A stretch of 64,000 nt of DNA from Lysinibacillus sp. JNUCC-52 (GCF_015999545.1 NZ_CP065546.1:4310001-4374000), one strand, 5' to 3'. Counted from the stretch's first letter, positions 11,304 to 19,934 are shown. Translations and numbers: made by a program. The notes: generated by a model from the letters alone, not told the origin.

Positions 11304-11975
11304 ATGACAACAAATTATGCAAATATGATTGATCACACTTTATTAAAGGCTGAGGCGACGAAAGAACAAATTGAAAAGCTATGTGCAGAGGCAAAAGAAT
11401 TCGGCTTTGCATCTGTTTGCGTAAACCCAACGTGGGTGAAATATTGTAGCGAGCTATTACAAAACTCAGATGTTTTAGTATGTACGGTTATTGGTTTCCC
11501 ATTAGGCGCTAATACACCAGCTGTAAAAGCATTTGAGGCAAAAGATGCGATTGCTAATGGCGCACAAGAAGTGGATATGGTCATCAATATTGGCGCTTTA
11601 AAAGATCAAAACTTCGAACAAGTACAAGCGGATATTGCGGCAGTAGTAGAAGCGGCAAAAGGCAGTGCGATTGTAAAAGTAATTATCGAAACTTGCCTAC
11701 TAACTGAAGAAGAAAAAGTAAAAGCTTGTGAACTGTCTGTAGCAGCTGGCGCAGATTACGTGAAAACGTCAACAGGCTTCTCTACTGGTGGAGCAACAGC
11801 AGAGGACATAGCGTTAATGCGTAAAACAGTAGGACCTGAGCTAGGTGTGAAAGCTTCTGGTGGGGTTCGTAGCTTGGAAGATATGCAAAAAATGGTTGAA
11901 GCTGGTGCCACTCGTATTGGAGCAAGTTCTGGTGTAGCAATCATGAAGGGCTTAATTGCTGATTCTAATTATTAA
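11304..11975 (+). CDS. deoC: Deoxyribose-phosphate aldolase
   Basis: A 223-residue class I aldolase that cleaves 2-deoxyribose 5-phosphate to glyceraldehyde 3-phosphate and acetaldehyde in deoxynucleoside catabolism. The Schiff-base lysine is Lys154 in YVKTSTGF, with Asp91 (EVDMVINIG) and Lys183 (GVKASGGVR) as the proton-relay pair. The start ATG follows GAAGGAG. It stands alone between two terminators, without the deoR, nupC or pdp genes of the B. subtilis operon; cdd at 23.3 kb works in the same salvage pathway. Confidence 0.97.
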   Translation: MTTNYANMIDHTLLKAEATKEQIEKLCAEAKEFGFASVCVNPTWVKYCSELLQNSDVLVCTVIGFPLGANTPAVKAFEAKDAIANGAQEVDMVINIGALKDQNFEQVQADIAAVVEAAKGSAIVKVIIETCLLTEEEKVKACELSVAAGADYVKTSTGFSTGGATAEDIALMRKTVGPELGVKASGGVRSLEDMQKMVEAGATRIGASSGVAIMKGLIADSNY

Positions 11976-12011
11976 TTTCAACAAATAATTTTAATAATGC
12001 TTAATAGGAGA

Positions 12012-12050
12012 AATAGTGTACTGGAATATTTTCTAGTACGCTATTTTTTT
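12012..12050 (+). terminator. Terminator after deoC
   Basis: AATAGTGTACT pairs with AGTACGCTATT (one G-U pair), followed by TTTTT. Confidence 0.88.
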
Positions 12051-12119
12051 GTTTACATTTAAAAATGGTCTGTAAGGAACAACTACAAAGCAAACGCCGT
12101 TAAGCTAATTTTTTCATCA

Positions 12120-12148
12120 GAATAATTATTTTTCCGACCTCATATACT
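12120..12148 (+). promoter_or_regulatory. Sigma-E-like promoter of cotJABC
   Basis: GAATAAT (12120-12126) and CATATACT (12141-12148) are 14 bp apart and fit the mother-cell sigma-E pattern (KMATATW, N14-15, CATACANT). cotJABC is sigma-E controlled in B. subtilis, which supports the call. Confidence 0.65.
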
Positions 12149-12183
12149 CGAATGATGTAATTGCTTTTAGAAGGGAGGATTTT

Positions 12184-12411
12184 ATGTTTACGCAATATAA
12201 GTATTGGCGACCTTATATCAGTCCTTTTGATCCTTGTAAACCGATTGAGGTCAAAAGCTTTGCAACACCTCCACAACTGTATATAGGCTTTCAACCGCCT
12301 GGTCTACCACAGTTTCAGACTGCAAGGGAAGCGTTAAAATTTGGTACACTATGGCCTGATTTTTTTAGCCCCTATCCGAACCCAGAGAGAGGTGGGATGA
12401 AAGGTGAGTAA
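12184..12411 (+). CDS. cotJA: Spore coat-associated protein CotJA
   Basis: A 75-residue protein rich in proline and aromatic residues, with the family pattern RPYISPFDPCKPI and the C-terminal GTLWPDFFSPYP. CotJA is laid down in the inner coat with CotJC during sporulation; its exact role is not known. The start ATG at 12184 follows AGGGAGG. The stop overlaps the cotJB start by 8 bp, so translation is coupled. Confidence 0.93.
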   Translation: MFTQYKYWRPYISPFDPCKPIEVKSFATPPQLYIGFQPPGLPQFQTAREALKFGTLWPDFFSPYPNPERGGMKGE

Positions 12412-12667
12412 ACAAATGCCACCAGAGTTTTATCAGCTTCTCGAAGAAATTCAAGCGATTGATTTTGTTATCGTTGAATTAAATCTTTATTTAGACACAC
12501 ATCCACATGATTATGCTGCAATTACCCAATTTAATGAAAATACCGAAAAAAGTATGCGATTAAAAGTAGATTTCGAACAAAAATTTGGTCCGCTTATGAA
12601 TTTCGGAAGAAGCTATTCGAATTATCCGTTCAATTGGGTTGATACGCCATGGCCTTGGCAAGTGTAA
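12404..12667 (+). CDS. cotJB: Spore coat protein CotJB
   Basis: An 87-residue protein with the family features FYQLLEEIQAIDFVIVELNLYLDTHP and a C-terminal WVDTPWPWQ. It starts at GTG 12404 inside the end of cotJA, with GAGGTGGG upstream. Middle gene of cotJABC; it is needed for the coat operon in Bacillus but has no known enzymatic activity. Confidence 0.93.
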   Translation: MSKQMPPEFYQLLEEIQAIDFVIVELNLYLDTHPHDYAAITQFNENTEKSMRLKVDFEQKFGPLMNFGRSYSNYPFNWVDTPWPWQV

Positions 12668-12706
12668 ATACAGAATGAAATACATTTGGATTAGGGGGAA
12701 AGATGT

Positions 12707-13276
12707 TTGTGGTATTATGAAAAAAAGCTCCAGTATCCAGTCAAAGTTAGTACTTGTAACCCGATGCTAGCAAAGTATTTAATAGAGCAGTATGGTGGTG
12801 CAGATGGTGAGCTAGCAGCTGCACTTCGCTATATGAATCAACGATATACAATACCTGATAAAGTAGTAGGCTTGTTAACGGATATAGCAACAGAAGAGTT
12901 TTCTCACCTCGAAATGATTGCTACAATGATTTATAAGCTAACAAAAGATGCAACCCCTCAGCAAATTAAAGAAGCAGGACTCGCAGATCATTATGTTAAC
13001 CATGATAAAGCACTGTTTTATCAAAATGCATCGGGGGTACCATTTACTGCTTCCTATATACAGGCAAAAGGGGATCCAATTGCTGATTTATACGAAGATA
13101 TTGCGGCGGAAGAAAAAGCACGTGCCACATATCAATGGATAATTGACTTATCGGATGACCCTGATTTAAATGATAGTTTGATTTTTTTAAGAGAACGAGA
13201 AATTATCCATTCGCAGCGCTTTAGAGAGGCTGTAGAAATTTTAATCGAAGATGGCAACACAAAGAAAATCTTTTAA
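12707..13276 (+). CDS. cotJC: Spore coat manganese catalase-like protein CotJC
   Basis: A 189-residue protein of the manganese catalase family. Ferritin-like helices carry the metal-binding glutamates and histidines (for example TEEFSHLEMIATM and AAEEKARATYQW). It starts at TTG 12707 (MWYYEKKLQYPV), with GGGGGAAAG upstream, matching the B. subtilis N-terminus. It is an inner-coat component and may remove hydrogen peroxide. No clear strong terminator follows; a weak CCTTTA/TAAAGG stem lies about 25 bp after the stop. Confidence 0.95.
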   Translation: MWYYEKKLQYPVKVSTCNPMLAKYLIEQYGGADGELAAALRYMNQRYTIPDKVVGLLTDIATEEFSHLEMIATMIYKLTKDATPQQIKEAGLADHYVNHDKALFYQNASGVPFTASYIQAKGDPIADLYEDIAAEEKARATYQWIIDLSDDPDLNDSLIFLREREIIHSQRFREAVEILIEDGNTKKIF

Positions 13277-13533
13277 CCAATTTACGCCTTTATCAAAACA
13301 GTAAAGGAGCGTGGAATTTTTAGTTTGAAGTGTATGAAAATTTTTGTGATGACGAAGAGACATGAATGTACCCTCTCTCAAGAAAGTATTTTTTGTTCTA
13401 TTGGGTAGAGACACTGCACTCTCTTCTTTACTATTTGTACACAATGACTATCCTTATTGTTATCTGAAGAACAATATAAAATACGGTTAAAATGGATTTT
13501 AAAAATTCTCTTTGCGATTTCGAATACTTTCTA
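13277..13533. other. Non-coding gap before rpsU
   Basis: AT-rich sequence without a credible gene. It holds a weak inverted repeat near 13288-13309 that could end cotJABC. The only clear signal in the whole gap is the rpsU promoter that follows. Confidence 0.6.
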
Positions 13534-13562
13534 TTGACCGTTATAAGACAATACGGTATAAT
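13534..13562 (+). promoter_or_regulatory. Strong sigma-A promoter of rpsU
   Basis: TTGACC (13534-13539), a 17-bp spacer and a perfect TATAAT (13557-13562). It lies 77 bp before the rpsU start. Confidence 0.88.
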
Positions 13563-13638
13563 TTTTTAGTACACAACAGTTGGTTATTAGCCTAATTGTT
13601 TTGTGTATTGACGTGTGTTCGGAGGGAGGGAAAGAGAG

Positions 13639-13812
13639 ATGTCAAAAACTGTCGTTCGCAAAAACGAATCGCTTGAAGATGCTCTTCGCCGCTTCAAACG
13701 TACTGTATCAAAAAGTGGTACAATTCAAGAAGTTAGAAAGCGCGAGTTCTACGAAAAACCTAGCGTTAAACGTAAAAAGAAATCAGAAGCTGCACGTAAA
13801 CGTAAGTGGTAA
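13639..13812 (+). CDS. rpsU: 30S ribosomal protein S21
   Basis: A 57-residue, highly basic ribosomal protein ([20 protein letters not shown]..., ending [12 protein letters not shown]). It joins the 30S platform and helps initiation. The frame extends upstream to 13615, but the ATG at 13639 has GGAGGGAGG at good distance and gives the universal start MSKTVV. It is a single-gene unit with a strong promoter and two hairpins downstream. Confidence 0.98.
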   Translation: MSKTVVRKNESLEDALRRFKRTVSKSGTIQEVRKREFYEKPSVKRKKKSEAARKRKW

Positions 13813-13881
13813 TTTAATTTCCCATTAAAAATCCCTACGTTCAAAACACGCAATTGTATGATTCACTGAGCAGACAATGAT

Positions 13882-13926
13882 ATACCTGGAATTAGTTGCA
13901 ATTGCGATTAATTCCAGGTATTTTGC
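13882..13926 (+). terminator. Terminator after rpsU
   Basis: ATACCTGGAATTA and TAATTCCAGGTAT form a perfect 13-bp stem, followed by TTTTGC. Confidence 0.8.
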
Positions 13927-13954
13927 ATGATGCTCTTTTTGCGGTACATATTCG

Positions 13955-13998
13955 AAAAAGTCGAATGAAATCACTACAGATTTCATTCGGCTTTTTTT
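13955..13998 (+). terminator. Second terminator, probably bidirectional
   Basis: AAAGTCGAATGAAATC pairs with GATTTCATTCGGCTTT (one G-U) around a 6-nt loop, with a T run on plus and an A run before it. It isolates rpsU from the nfeD operon. Confidence 0.88.
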
Positions 13999-14083
13999 AT
14001 TTATAAGAAAACAGCAACTTTGCTAATCAGCTGAAGGGAAAAAACATACTTCATACTGTATAATAAAAATAAACTTGATTTTG

Positions 14084-14111
14084 TGAAACTTTTTACAAGG
14101 TCAGTCGTATA
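14084..14111 (+). promoter_or_regulatory. Sigma-W promoter of nfeD-floA-yqfB
   Basis: TGAAAC (14084-14089), exactly 16 bp, then CGTATA (14106-14111). This is the sigma-W consensus (TGAAAC-N16-CGTA). The orthologous yqeZ-yqfA-yqfB operon of B. subtilis belongs to the sigma-W cell-envelope stress regulon. Confidence 0.92.
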
Positions 14112-14147
14112 TAGAGTAGAGAAGCATGTTAGAAGGGAGGGAAAAAG

Positions 14148-15476
14148 ATGCGGAAAAGGAGAATCCTTAGCTATATTATTGTGATTTGGATGACTGTTTT
14201 GGTAGCGTTTCCACTGACTTCAGCATTTGCAAGTAGCAAGGTGTACCACGTACCGATTCATGATGAAGTTGAACGTGGACTTCACGCATTTTTAGAACGA
14301 GCTTTTAAAGAGGCTGAAGAAAACTATGCAGAAGCGATTGTACTCGATATACATACGCCTGGTGGTTTTGTCAATGCAGCAAGCGATATCGCCATGCTTA
14401 TGGATGCCACTACGATACGTACGATTGCTTTTATTAACAAGGATGCCCATTCAGCAGGTGCTTTTTTAGCCTTACATGCAGATGAAATTTATATGGTTCC
14501 TAATGGAACAATTGGCGCAGCAGCAGTAATCGATTCTGCTGGCAATGCAGCTGATAATAAGGCTCATAGTGCGTGGCTCGCGCAAATGCAGGCGGCTGCC
14601 GAAACTTCTGGTCGTGATCCGAAGTATGCCTTAGCAATGGCAGATTCGACAATTGATTTGCCAGAATTTCGAGCTGGAGGCGAGAATTTATTAACATTAT
14701 CGGCTTCAGAGGCTGAAAAGGTAAACTATTCAGAAGGTACTGTTGCTAATTTTCAAGAACTTTTAGCCAAGACAGATTTAAAGGGTAGTGATATTGTATC
14801 AATTGAGCCAACCTTTGCAGAAAAAATTGCTCGTTTTATTACAAACCCACTTATCGTACCTATTTTATTGTCTATTGCGAGTTTGGGGCTTGTTATGGAA
14901 CTGTATTCGCCTGGGTTTGGTGTTCCAGGTACAATGGGGTTATCAGCTCTCGGATTATTTTTCTTCGGTCATATGGTAGCAGGTTTTGCAGGCTATGAAA
15001 CATTATTAATTTTCATTGCAGGCTTAGCACTCGTCATTGCGGAATTTTTTGTCCCCGGAGGCATTGTTGGTATTTTAGGTGGCGTGCTTATATTACTTAG
15101 CTTGCTGCTGGCAGGTGCAAACATGATGCAAATGGTCATGGCGATTTTTATTGCGCTTGTAGTAGCCATAATAGGAATGGTGATCCTGATGAAATTTTTC
15201 GGTAAAAAAATGCATGTTTTAAACAAGTTAGTGCTCATGGATGCTACTACAACGGAAGAGGGCTATGTGTCTAACGTTAATCGCACTGAGTTGTTAGGGA
15301 AAGTTGGTATAACGTTAACACCACTTCGCCCAGCAGGTACAATTCGATTTGTGAATGAACGAATTGACGTTGTGTCAGAAGGTGGCTATGTTGATGTAGG
15401 GAAGAATGTAGAAGTGATTAAAGTAGAAGGCTCACGTATTGTTGTGAGACAAACAGAAAAAGAGATGGAGGAATAA
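14148..15476 (+). CDS. nfeD: NfeD family membrane protease-like protein (YqeZ)
   Basis: A 442-residue protein with a signal peptide or first membrane helix (about 10-27), a ClpP-class serine protease domain ([19 protein letters not shown] and [16 protein letters not shown], the latter with the likely nucleophile serine), four membrane helices (about 225-350) and a C-terminal NfeD OB-fold domain. Long-form NfeD proteins work with flotillin-like partners. The start follows GAAGGGAGGG. First gene of the sigma-W operon; floA follows after 4 bp. Confidence 0.93.
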   Translation: MRKRRILSYIIVIWMTVLVAFPLTSAFASSKVYHVPIHDEVERGLHAFLERAFKEAEENYAEAIVLDIHTPGGFVNAASDIAMLMDATTIRTIAFINKDAHSAGAFLALHADEIYMVPNGTIGAAAVIDSAGNAADNKAHSAWLAQMQAAAETSGRDPKYALAMADSTIDLPEFRAGGENLLTLSASEAEKVNYSEGTVANFQELLAKTDLKGSDIVSIEPTFAEKIARFITNPLIVPILLSIASLGLVMELYSPGFGVPGTMGLSALGLFFFGHMVAGFAGYETLLIFIAGLALVIAEFFVPGGIVGILGGVLILLSLLLAGANMMQMVMAIFIALVVAIIGMVILMKFFGKKMHVLNKLVLMDATTTEEGYVSNVNRTELLGKVGITLTPLRPAGTIRFVNERIDVVSEGGYVDVGKNVEVIKVEGSRIVVRQTEKEMEE

Positions 15477-15480
15477 CAAC

Positions 15481-16485
15481 ATGGGAATTGATTTAGCTTT
15501 AGTGGGCCCAATAATCGGGCTAGTCCTACTATTTATTGTCGTCGCTGTATTTTTTACATTTGTACCAGTGGCGCTGTGGATTTCTGCACTAGCTGCAGGT
15601 GTCCGCGTTAGTATTTTCACATTAATCGGAATGCGCTTACGTCGTGTAATTCCTTCACGTATCGTCAATCCGTTAATCAAAGCACATAAAGCTGGCTTAC
15701 CTGTGACAATTAACCAATTAGAAAGTCACTATTTAGCAGGTGGTAATGTAGACCGTGTCGTAAATGCACTAATTGCTGCTCACCGTGCTAATATTGAGCT
15801 AACATTTGAACGTTGTGCTGCAATTGACCTTGCTGGTCGTGATGTTTTAGAAGCGGTACAAATGTCTGTTAACCCAAAAGTAATTGAAACACCATTTATT
15901 GCAGGTGTGGCAATGAACGGGATTGAAGTTAAAGCGAAGGCACGTATCACAGTTCGCGCAAACATCGAACGTTTAGTCGGTGGTGCAGGTGAGGAAACAG
16001 TTATTGCCCGTGTAGGTGAAGGTATCGTTTCGACAATCGGTAGTGCATCAAGCCATACAACAGTCCTTGAAAATCCAGATATGATTTCACAAACAGTATT
16101 ATCTAAAGGCTTAGACTCTGGGACAGCATTTGAGATCTTATCGATTGATATTGCGGATGTGGATATCGGTAAAAATATCGGTGCCGAATTACAAATTGAA
16201 CAAGCGCAAGCAGATAAAAACATTGCCCAAGCGAAAGCGGAAGAACGTCGTGCAATGGCTGTAGCAAATGAGCAAGAAATGATTGCCCGCGTACAAGAAA
16301 TGAAGGCGAAAGTAGTAGAGGCAGAAGCAGAAGTACCACAAGCAATGGCAGAAGCTTTACGTTCTGGTAACCTTGGTATTATGGACTATATGAACTACCG
16401 TAATATTCAAGCAGATACGGCTATGCGTGACTCCATTTCAAAAGTAAGTACAGACAAATCAGACCCTAGTGAACCAAAAGCATAA
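15481..16485 (+). CDS. floA: Flotillin-like protein FloA
   Basis: A 334-residue flotillin-like scaffold that gathers proteins in fluid membrane microdomains. It has two close N-terminal hydrophobic segments (about 7-45), an SPFH-like middle part with alternating glycine-rich strands ([28 protein letters not shown]) and an alanine/glutamate-rich coiled coil (about 240-300). Co-translated with nfeD; together they respond to envelope stress and affect membrane fluidity and protein secretion. Very close to B. subtilis YqfA in length and order. Confidence 0.96.
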   Translation: MGIDLALVGPIIGLVLLFIVVAVFFTFVPVALWISALAAGVRVSIFTLIGMRLRRVIPSRIVNPLIKAHKAGLPVTINQLESHYLAGGNVDRVVNALIAAHRANIELTFERCAAIDLAGRDVLEAVQMSVNPKVIETPFIAGVAMNGIEVKAKARITVRANIERLVGGAGEETVIARVGEGIVSTIGSASSHTTVLENPDMISQTVLSKGLDSGTAFEILSIDIADVDIGKNIGAELQIEQAQADKNIAQAKAEERRAMAVANEQEMIARVQEMKAKVVEAEAEVPQAMAEALRSGNLGIMDYMNYRNIQADTAMRDSISKVSTDKSDPSEPKA

Positions 16486-16512
16486 TTAACGGAAAGGAGC
16501 GAGTGCTAACAA

Positions 16513-17013
16513 ATGGAACAACTTATTATAATTGCAATTATTGCCATAGTCAGCTCTCTTTTCGGAAAATCTAAAAATAAAAAAGAACAAAAACCAATGC
16601 CCCCTTTCAATAAAACTGCTCCATCACAACCTTCCGCCCAAATGGAAGTAGATGAACCAACGCATCGTCGCCCAACTACTAAAAGGCAAAGCTTTGAAGA
16701 CTTTGCGCGTGAATTTGTAGGGGAGCTAAAAACGGAATTTGCGACAGAAAATGACACAGAAAAACGACTGGAGCCAGTAAGAGAAAAAGTGAAGGAACAT
16801 ATTCCTAGTTATGTAGCCCCACCGCTTATTCCAACTGAGCAATTGAGTCGTAAAACCGAACGTCCTAGCATTGGGCGTTTGGCTGCTGAGAAAAAAGACA
16901 TCTCTGTTGCAACCTCCAATAATGGATTTCAGATACCGAATTCCCAAAAAGCATTGGTGCAAGCAGTGGTGATGGCTGAAATTTTAGGCCCGCCAAAAGC
17001 AAAACGAAAATAA
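16513..17013 (+). CDS. Membrane-anchored protein in the yqfB position
   Basis: A 166-residue protein with one N-terminal membrane segment (IIIAIIAIVSSLF, residues 5-17) followed by a hydrophilic, proline- and lysine-rich tail of low complexity that should lie in the cytoplasm. It ends with AVVMAEILGPPKAKRK, a short conserved-looking tail. The start ATG at 16513 follows GGAAAGGAG. It is the third gene of the sigma-W operon, where B. subtilis has the much shorter yqfB; homology is inferred from position, and the function is not known. Confidence 0.8.
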   Translation: MEQLIIIAIIAIVSSLFGKSKNKKEQKPMPPFNKTAPSQPSAQMEVDEPTHRRPTTKRQSFEDFAREFVGELKTEFATENDTEKRLEPVREKVKEHIPSYVAPPLIPTEQLSRKTERPSIGRLAAEKKDISVATSNNGFQIPNSQKALVQAVVMAEILGPPKAKRK

Positions 17014-17016
17014 CTA

Positions 17017-17045
17017 GCATGTCCTCCTTTTTCGGCGCATATATT
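17017..17045 (+). promoter_or_regulatory. Candidate sigma-E promoter of yqfC, embedded in a terminator
   Basis: GCATGTC (17017-17023), 14 bp, then CATATATT (17038-17045). The -10 fits sigma-E (CATACANT) with one difference; the -35 fits at five of seven positions. Transcription would start near 17053, inside the 3' arm of the hairpin and just before the yqfC ribosome site. yqfC and yqfD are sigma-E genes in B. subtilis. Inferred. Confidence 0.45.
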
Positions 17046-17067
17046 GCCGAAGAAGGAGGCATTTTTT
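17021..17067 (+). terminator. Terminator of the nfeD-floA-yqfB operon, overlapping the yqfC ribosome site
   Basis: TCCTCCTTTTTCGGC pairs with GCCGAAGAAGGAGG around a 9-nt loop, followed by seven T. The 3' arm contains AAGGAGG (17053-17059), which is also the ribosome site of yqfC, whose ATG begins two bases after the T run. In a read-through RNA the site would be sealed in the stem. Confidence 0.88.
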
Positions 17068-17068
17068 T

Positions 17069-17329
17069 ATGAAAAAATTATTTCAATTAACGCCACTACT
17101 TGAATTAACACAGTATGAAACATTAAAAATTATCGGACCTTATCGCTTTTTACATGCTGACGCTACGTCGTGCTCGTTTATTTATGCTGATTATCATATT
17201 ATTGTGCGTGGAAAATCTGTTGAGATAAATGCAATAAAGGAAGAAATGCTCCATCTTTCAGTAGAGGATTTGCAGGAATTACATGTAAAAATGACTAATG
17301 ATATGGGTGTGAGCAAGAATGTGGAATAA
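17069..17329 (+). CDS. yqfC: Sporulation protein YqfC
   Basis: An 86-residue protein of the YqfC/YabP-like family (contains FLHADATSCSFIYADYHIIVRGKSVEI, a small beta domain). In B. subtilis the yqfCD genes are made under sigma-E in the mother cell and are needed for efficient sporulation; the mechanism is not settled. The ATG at 17069 lies 9 nt from AAGGAGG in a hairpin arm. It overlaps yqfD by 11 bp. Confidence 0.92.
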   Translation: MKKLFQLTPLLELTQYETLKIIGPYRFLHADATSCSFIYADYHIIVRGKSVEINAIKEEMLHLSVEDLQELHVKMTNDMGVSKNVE

Positions 17330-18431
17330 TCGACCAATTATAATACGTATAAAGCGCCATGAAAATGTTCATCCTTTTATTCAAGCATTACATGCGCAGC
17401 AAGTACCTTTAAAGCGTGTTGTCTTTCGAGATCAGGAAGTTACATTTGAAACGAATATGGGATACTTGCCAAAAATTCGTCGCATTCGTAGTCGGTATCG
17501 GTTAAAAATGACCGTTCATTATGCTGATGAGCTTCAAGTTTTTCGGGCACAACTTTGGACATTACTCGGGTTATTTATCATGATTTTAATCCCTTTACTT
17601 TGCGCACAAATCATTTGGCGTGTAGAAATTGAAGCGGCGACACCAGAGCTGCAACAACAAATCGAGAAAACATTTCAAGAAACATTTCATTTAGAAACGC
17701 CTATGACTAAAAAAGTATTACCGTCAGACGCTGTTATTCGGCAGAGTCTGTTAGAAAAACATCGAGACTTAGCGTGGGTGCATATTGAAAAGCAAGGTGG
17801 TCGTGTTACGCTGAGACCACAGGAATCTCCAAAAACAACAGAATTGACAACCGAAAAACTTGCAACACATTTAGTTGCTACGAAAAGCGGTGTCATAACA
17901 AACTTTAACATTCAACATGGGGAACGGAAAATTTCTGTTAATGATACAGCTTATGAAGGTGACGTTCTTGTAAGTGGTGTCATTGACAGTGGTGAAGACC
18001 ATGTCTTTGTTGGGGCAAAGGGTGAGGTTTTTGCGGACTACTGGCTTGAATGCTCCTTTAAAATTCCAACAAAACTAACAATTGAATCAATGCAACAAAA
18101 GCAGTGGCGTGTAGTCGTAAAGGGGATTCATAAAGAAGCGGTTGATTATGTACAAAAGAAAGACTTACCAAATTGGCTAGATCCATATGTTTCGATTGTG
18201 GAGGAACAGCAAACAAAAACAGTGGAAATTAAATTAGATGAATCGAAAATTGATACATTGTTAATGCCACTACTACATGAAAAGATGCTTCAATCACTTC
18301 CTGCAAAAACCGTTATTAAGAAAGAAAACCTTTTACAGGCGAAGTGGGGGAATGGTACAGTTGAAGGGAAAGTTCTATTTTTAGTCAACGAAAACATTGC
18401 AAGTCCAATACAAGGGCCACAAGGAGAATGA
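17319..18431 (+). CDS. yqfD: Sporulation protein YqfD
   Basis: A 370-residue stage-IV sporulation protein family member. The N-terminal ~80 residues are basic and cytoplasmic, one membrane helix spans about 86-107 (LWTLLGLFIMILIPLLCAQII), and the C-terminal ~260 residues lie outside, with a segment around VSGVIDSGEDHVFVGAKGEV that is typical of the family. It is translated in overlap with yqfC and its stop overlaps the phoH leader. Probably an engulfment-membrane protein of the mother cell. Confidence 0.92.
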   Translation: MWNNRPIIIRIKRHENVHPFIQALHAQQVPLKRVVFRDQEVTFETNMGYLPKIRRIRSRYRLKMTVHYADELQVFRAQLWTLLGLFIMILIPLLCAQIIWRVEIEAATPELQQQIEKTFQETFHLETPMTKKVLPSDAVIRQSLLEKHRDLAWVHIEKQGGRVTLRPQESPKTTELTTEKLATHLVATKSGVITNFNIQHGERKISVNDTAYEGDVLVSGVIDSGEDHVFVGAKGEVFADYWLECSFKIPTKLTIESMQQKQWRVVVKGIHKEAVDYVQKKDLPNWLDPYVSIVEEQQTKTVEIKLDESKIDTLLMPLLHEKMLQSLPAKTVIKKENLLQAKWGNGTVEGKVLFLVNENIASPIQGPQGE

Positions 18432-18433
18432 TT

Positions 18434-19390
18434 ATGTCAGAACATTTAACTGTATTACAAGTGGATAATCCAAATGAAGCGGTGATGCTGCTAGGTATTT
18501 CCGATGCTAATATGAAATTAATTGAAGAGGCTCTTCATGTCCATATCATTACACGCGGTGAGCAAATTCAGCTTACAGGTGAAGAAGAAGCAAAAGAACA
18601 AGCAACATATCTTCTACACGCATTATTAAAAGTTATTCGCAAAGGAATTAATATTGATCAACGTGATGTAGCAACGGCAATTGAAATGACACAAAAAGGG
18701 ACAATTGAATACTTTGCAGAACTTTACGATGAAGAAATTGCACGCACGACTAAAGGGAAACCGATACGTGCAAAAACAATAGGTCAACGAGAATACATAC
18801 AAGCGATTCGTCACAAAGACGTTGTTTTTGGTATTGGCCCAGCTGGTACCGGAAAAACGTATTTAGCGGTAGTAATGGCTACGCAAGCGCTTAAAAATGG
18901 GCATGTAAAGCGTATTATTTTAACACGTCCTGCAGTCGAGGCAGGAGAGTCTCTAGGCTTCCTTCCAGGTGATTTAAAGGAAAAGGTCGATCCATATTTA
19001 CGACCGCTCTACGATGCGTTAAACGATATATATGGCACGGAACAAACGCAACGCCTAATTGAGCGAGGAACGATTGAAATCGCGCCTTTAGCCTATATGC
19101 GTGGACGCACATTAGATGATGCCTTTGTCATTCTAGATGAAGCTCAAAACACAACACATATGCAAATGAAAATGTTTTTAACACGACTTGGATTTGGTTC
19201 AAAAATGGTTATTACTGGCGACAAAACGCAAATTGACCTTCCAAAAAATACGGAGTCTGGTTTGATTGTTGCTGAACGCACATTAAAATATGTCAATTCA
19301 ATACATTTCCAAATTCTAGAACAAGGCGATGTAGTCCGCCATCCAGTCGTAGCAAAAATCATAAAAGCTTACGAAGATCAGCAACTTTAA
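18434..19390 (+). CDS. phoH: PhoH family protein (ATPase)
   Basis: A 318-residue protein with an N-terminal KH-like region (about 10-80) and a P-loop ATPase of the PhoH type: Walker A GPAGTGKTYLA and Walker B FVILDEAQNT, plus TGDKTQIDLP. The family is linked to RNA metabolism, with RNase or helicase partners such as YbeY, encoded 3 kb downstream. An ATG also lies at 18428, but GGAG would be only 1-2 nt away; the ATG at 18434 has proper spacing and gives the B. subtilis length. Confidence 0.95.
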   Translation: MSEHLTVLQVDNPNEAVMLLGISDANMKLIEEALHVHIITRGEQIQLTGEEEAKEQATYLLHALLKVIRKGINIDQRDVATAIEMTQKGTIEYFAELYDEEIARTTKGKPIRAKTIGQREYIQAIRHKDVVFGIGPAGTGKTYLAVVMATQALKNGHVKRIILTRPAVEAGESLGFLPGDLKEKVDPYLRPLYDALNDIYGTEQTQRLIERGTIEIAPLAYMRGRTLDDAFVILDEAQNTTHMQMKMFLTRLGFGSKMVITGDKTQIDLPKNTESGLIVAERTLKYVNSIHFQILEQGDVVRHPVVAKIIKAYEDQQL

Positions 19391-19418
19391 AATAACCGCC
19401 TAAGGCGGTTATTTTAAA
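19386..19418 (+). terminator. Terminator after phoH
   Basis: TTTAAAATAACCGCC and GGCGGTTATTTTAAA form a perfect 15-bp stem with a TAA loop. It overlaps the phoH stop codon and would work in both directions. Confidence 0.85.
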
Positions 19419-19494
19419 GTCTGTACCGAAAGCGAAGCGACAGGTACAACGAAAGAAAAAAAGTCTGTACCGAAAGCGAAGCGACAGGTACAAC
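19419..19494. repeat. Two copies of a 32-bp direct repeat, period 44
   Basis: The two copies are at 19419-19450 and 19463-19494 and are identical. Each contains the inverted pair TGTACC/GGTACA around a purine-rich loop (GAAAGCGAAGCGACA), so each could form a hairpin. They separate the phoH terminator from a pair of longer repeats. Origin unknown. Confidence 0.85.
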
Positions 19495-19498
19495 AAGT

Positions 19499-19690
19499 AC
19501 GATACTGTGCTTATATTTAACCTTAGTTATCTGTAATAGAAACTAATACTTGTTAATTAGAGCGGAGGGTGGGCGACTCCTGCGGGAACAGCACAAAATG
19601 TAAGACGCGACAGACGGCGCGACAGCGACGGTTGCGGCTTATATTGTGCCCGCGGAAAGCGCCCGCCCGCAGCGGAAATTAACGGCGATA
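19499..19690. repeat. Palindromic repeat element, copy 1 (192 nt)
   Basis: Nearly the same as 19743-19934. It starts ACGATACTGTGCTTA, carries GGGTGGGCGACTCCTGCGGG, an inner stem and then CCCGCGGAAAGCGCCCGC, and ends AATTAACGG. The family with GACTCCTGCGGGA and CGCGGAAAGCG is widespread in Bacillaceae intergenic DNA. In this copy the inner stem has several mismatches (AATGTAAGACGCGAC against GGTTGCGGCTTATATT). Confidence 0.88.
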
Positions 19691-19742
19691 GTCATCCTTA
19701 TATATAGGTTGAAGCTGATAACTTTCGAAATTATTCAGAATA

Positions 19743-19934
19743 ACGATACTGTGCTTAAATTTAACCTTAGTTTTCTATAATAGAAACTAATACTTGTTAA
19801 TTAGAGCAGAGGGTGGGCGACTCCTGCGGGAACAGCACACAATGTAAGCCGCAACAGACGGCGCGACAGCGACGGTTGCGGCTTACATTGTGCCCGCGGA
19901 AAGCGCCCGCTCGCAGTCGAAATTAACGGCAATA
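19743..19934. repeat. Palindromic repeat element, copy 2 (192 nt)
   Basis: Direct repeat of 19499-19690 with a period of 244 bp. Here the inner palindrome is almost perfect: CAATGTAAGCCGCAAC against GTTGCGGCTTACATTG around about 18 nt, so an RNA would fold into a long rod. No ORF with a ribosome site was found in either copy. Confidence 0.88.

Noticed and set aside
13580..13828. 82-codon open frame over rpsU in another frame
   Set aside because: It is the shadow of rpsU, without a ribosome site; rpsU is certain.
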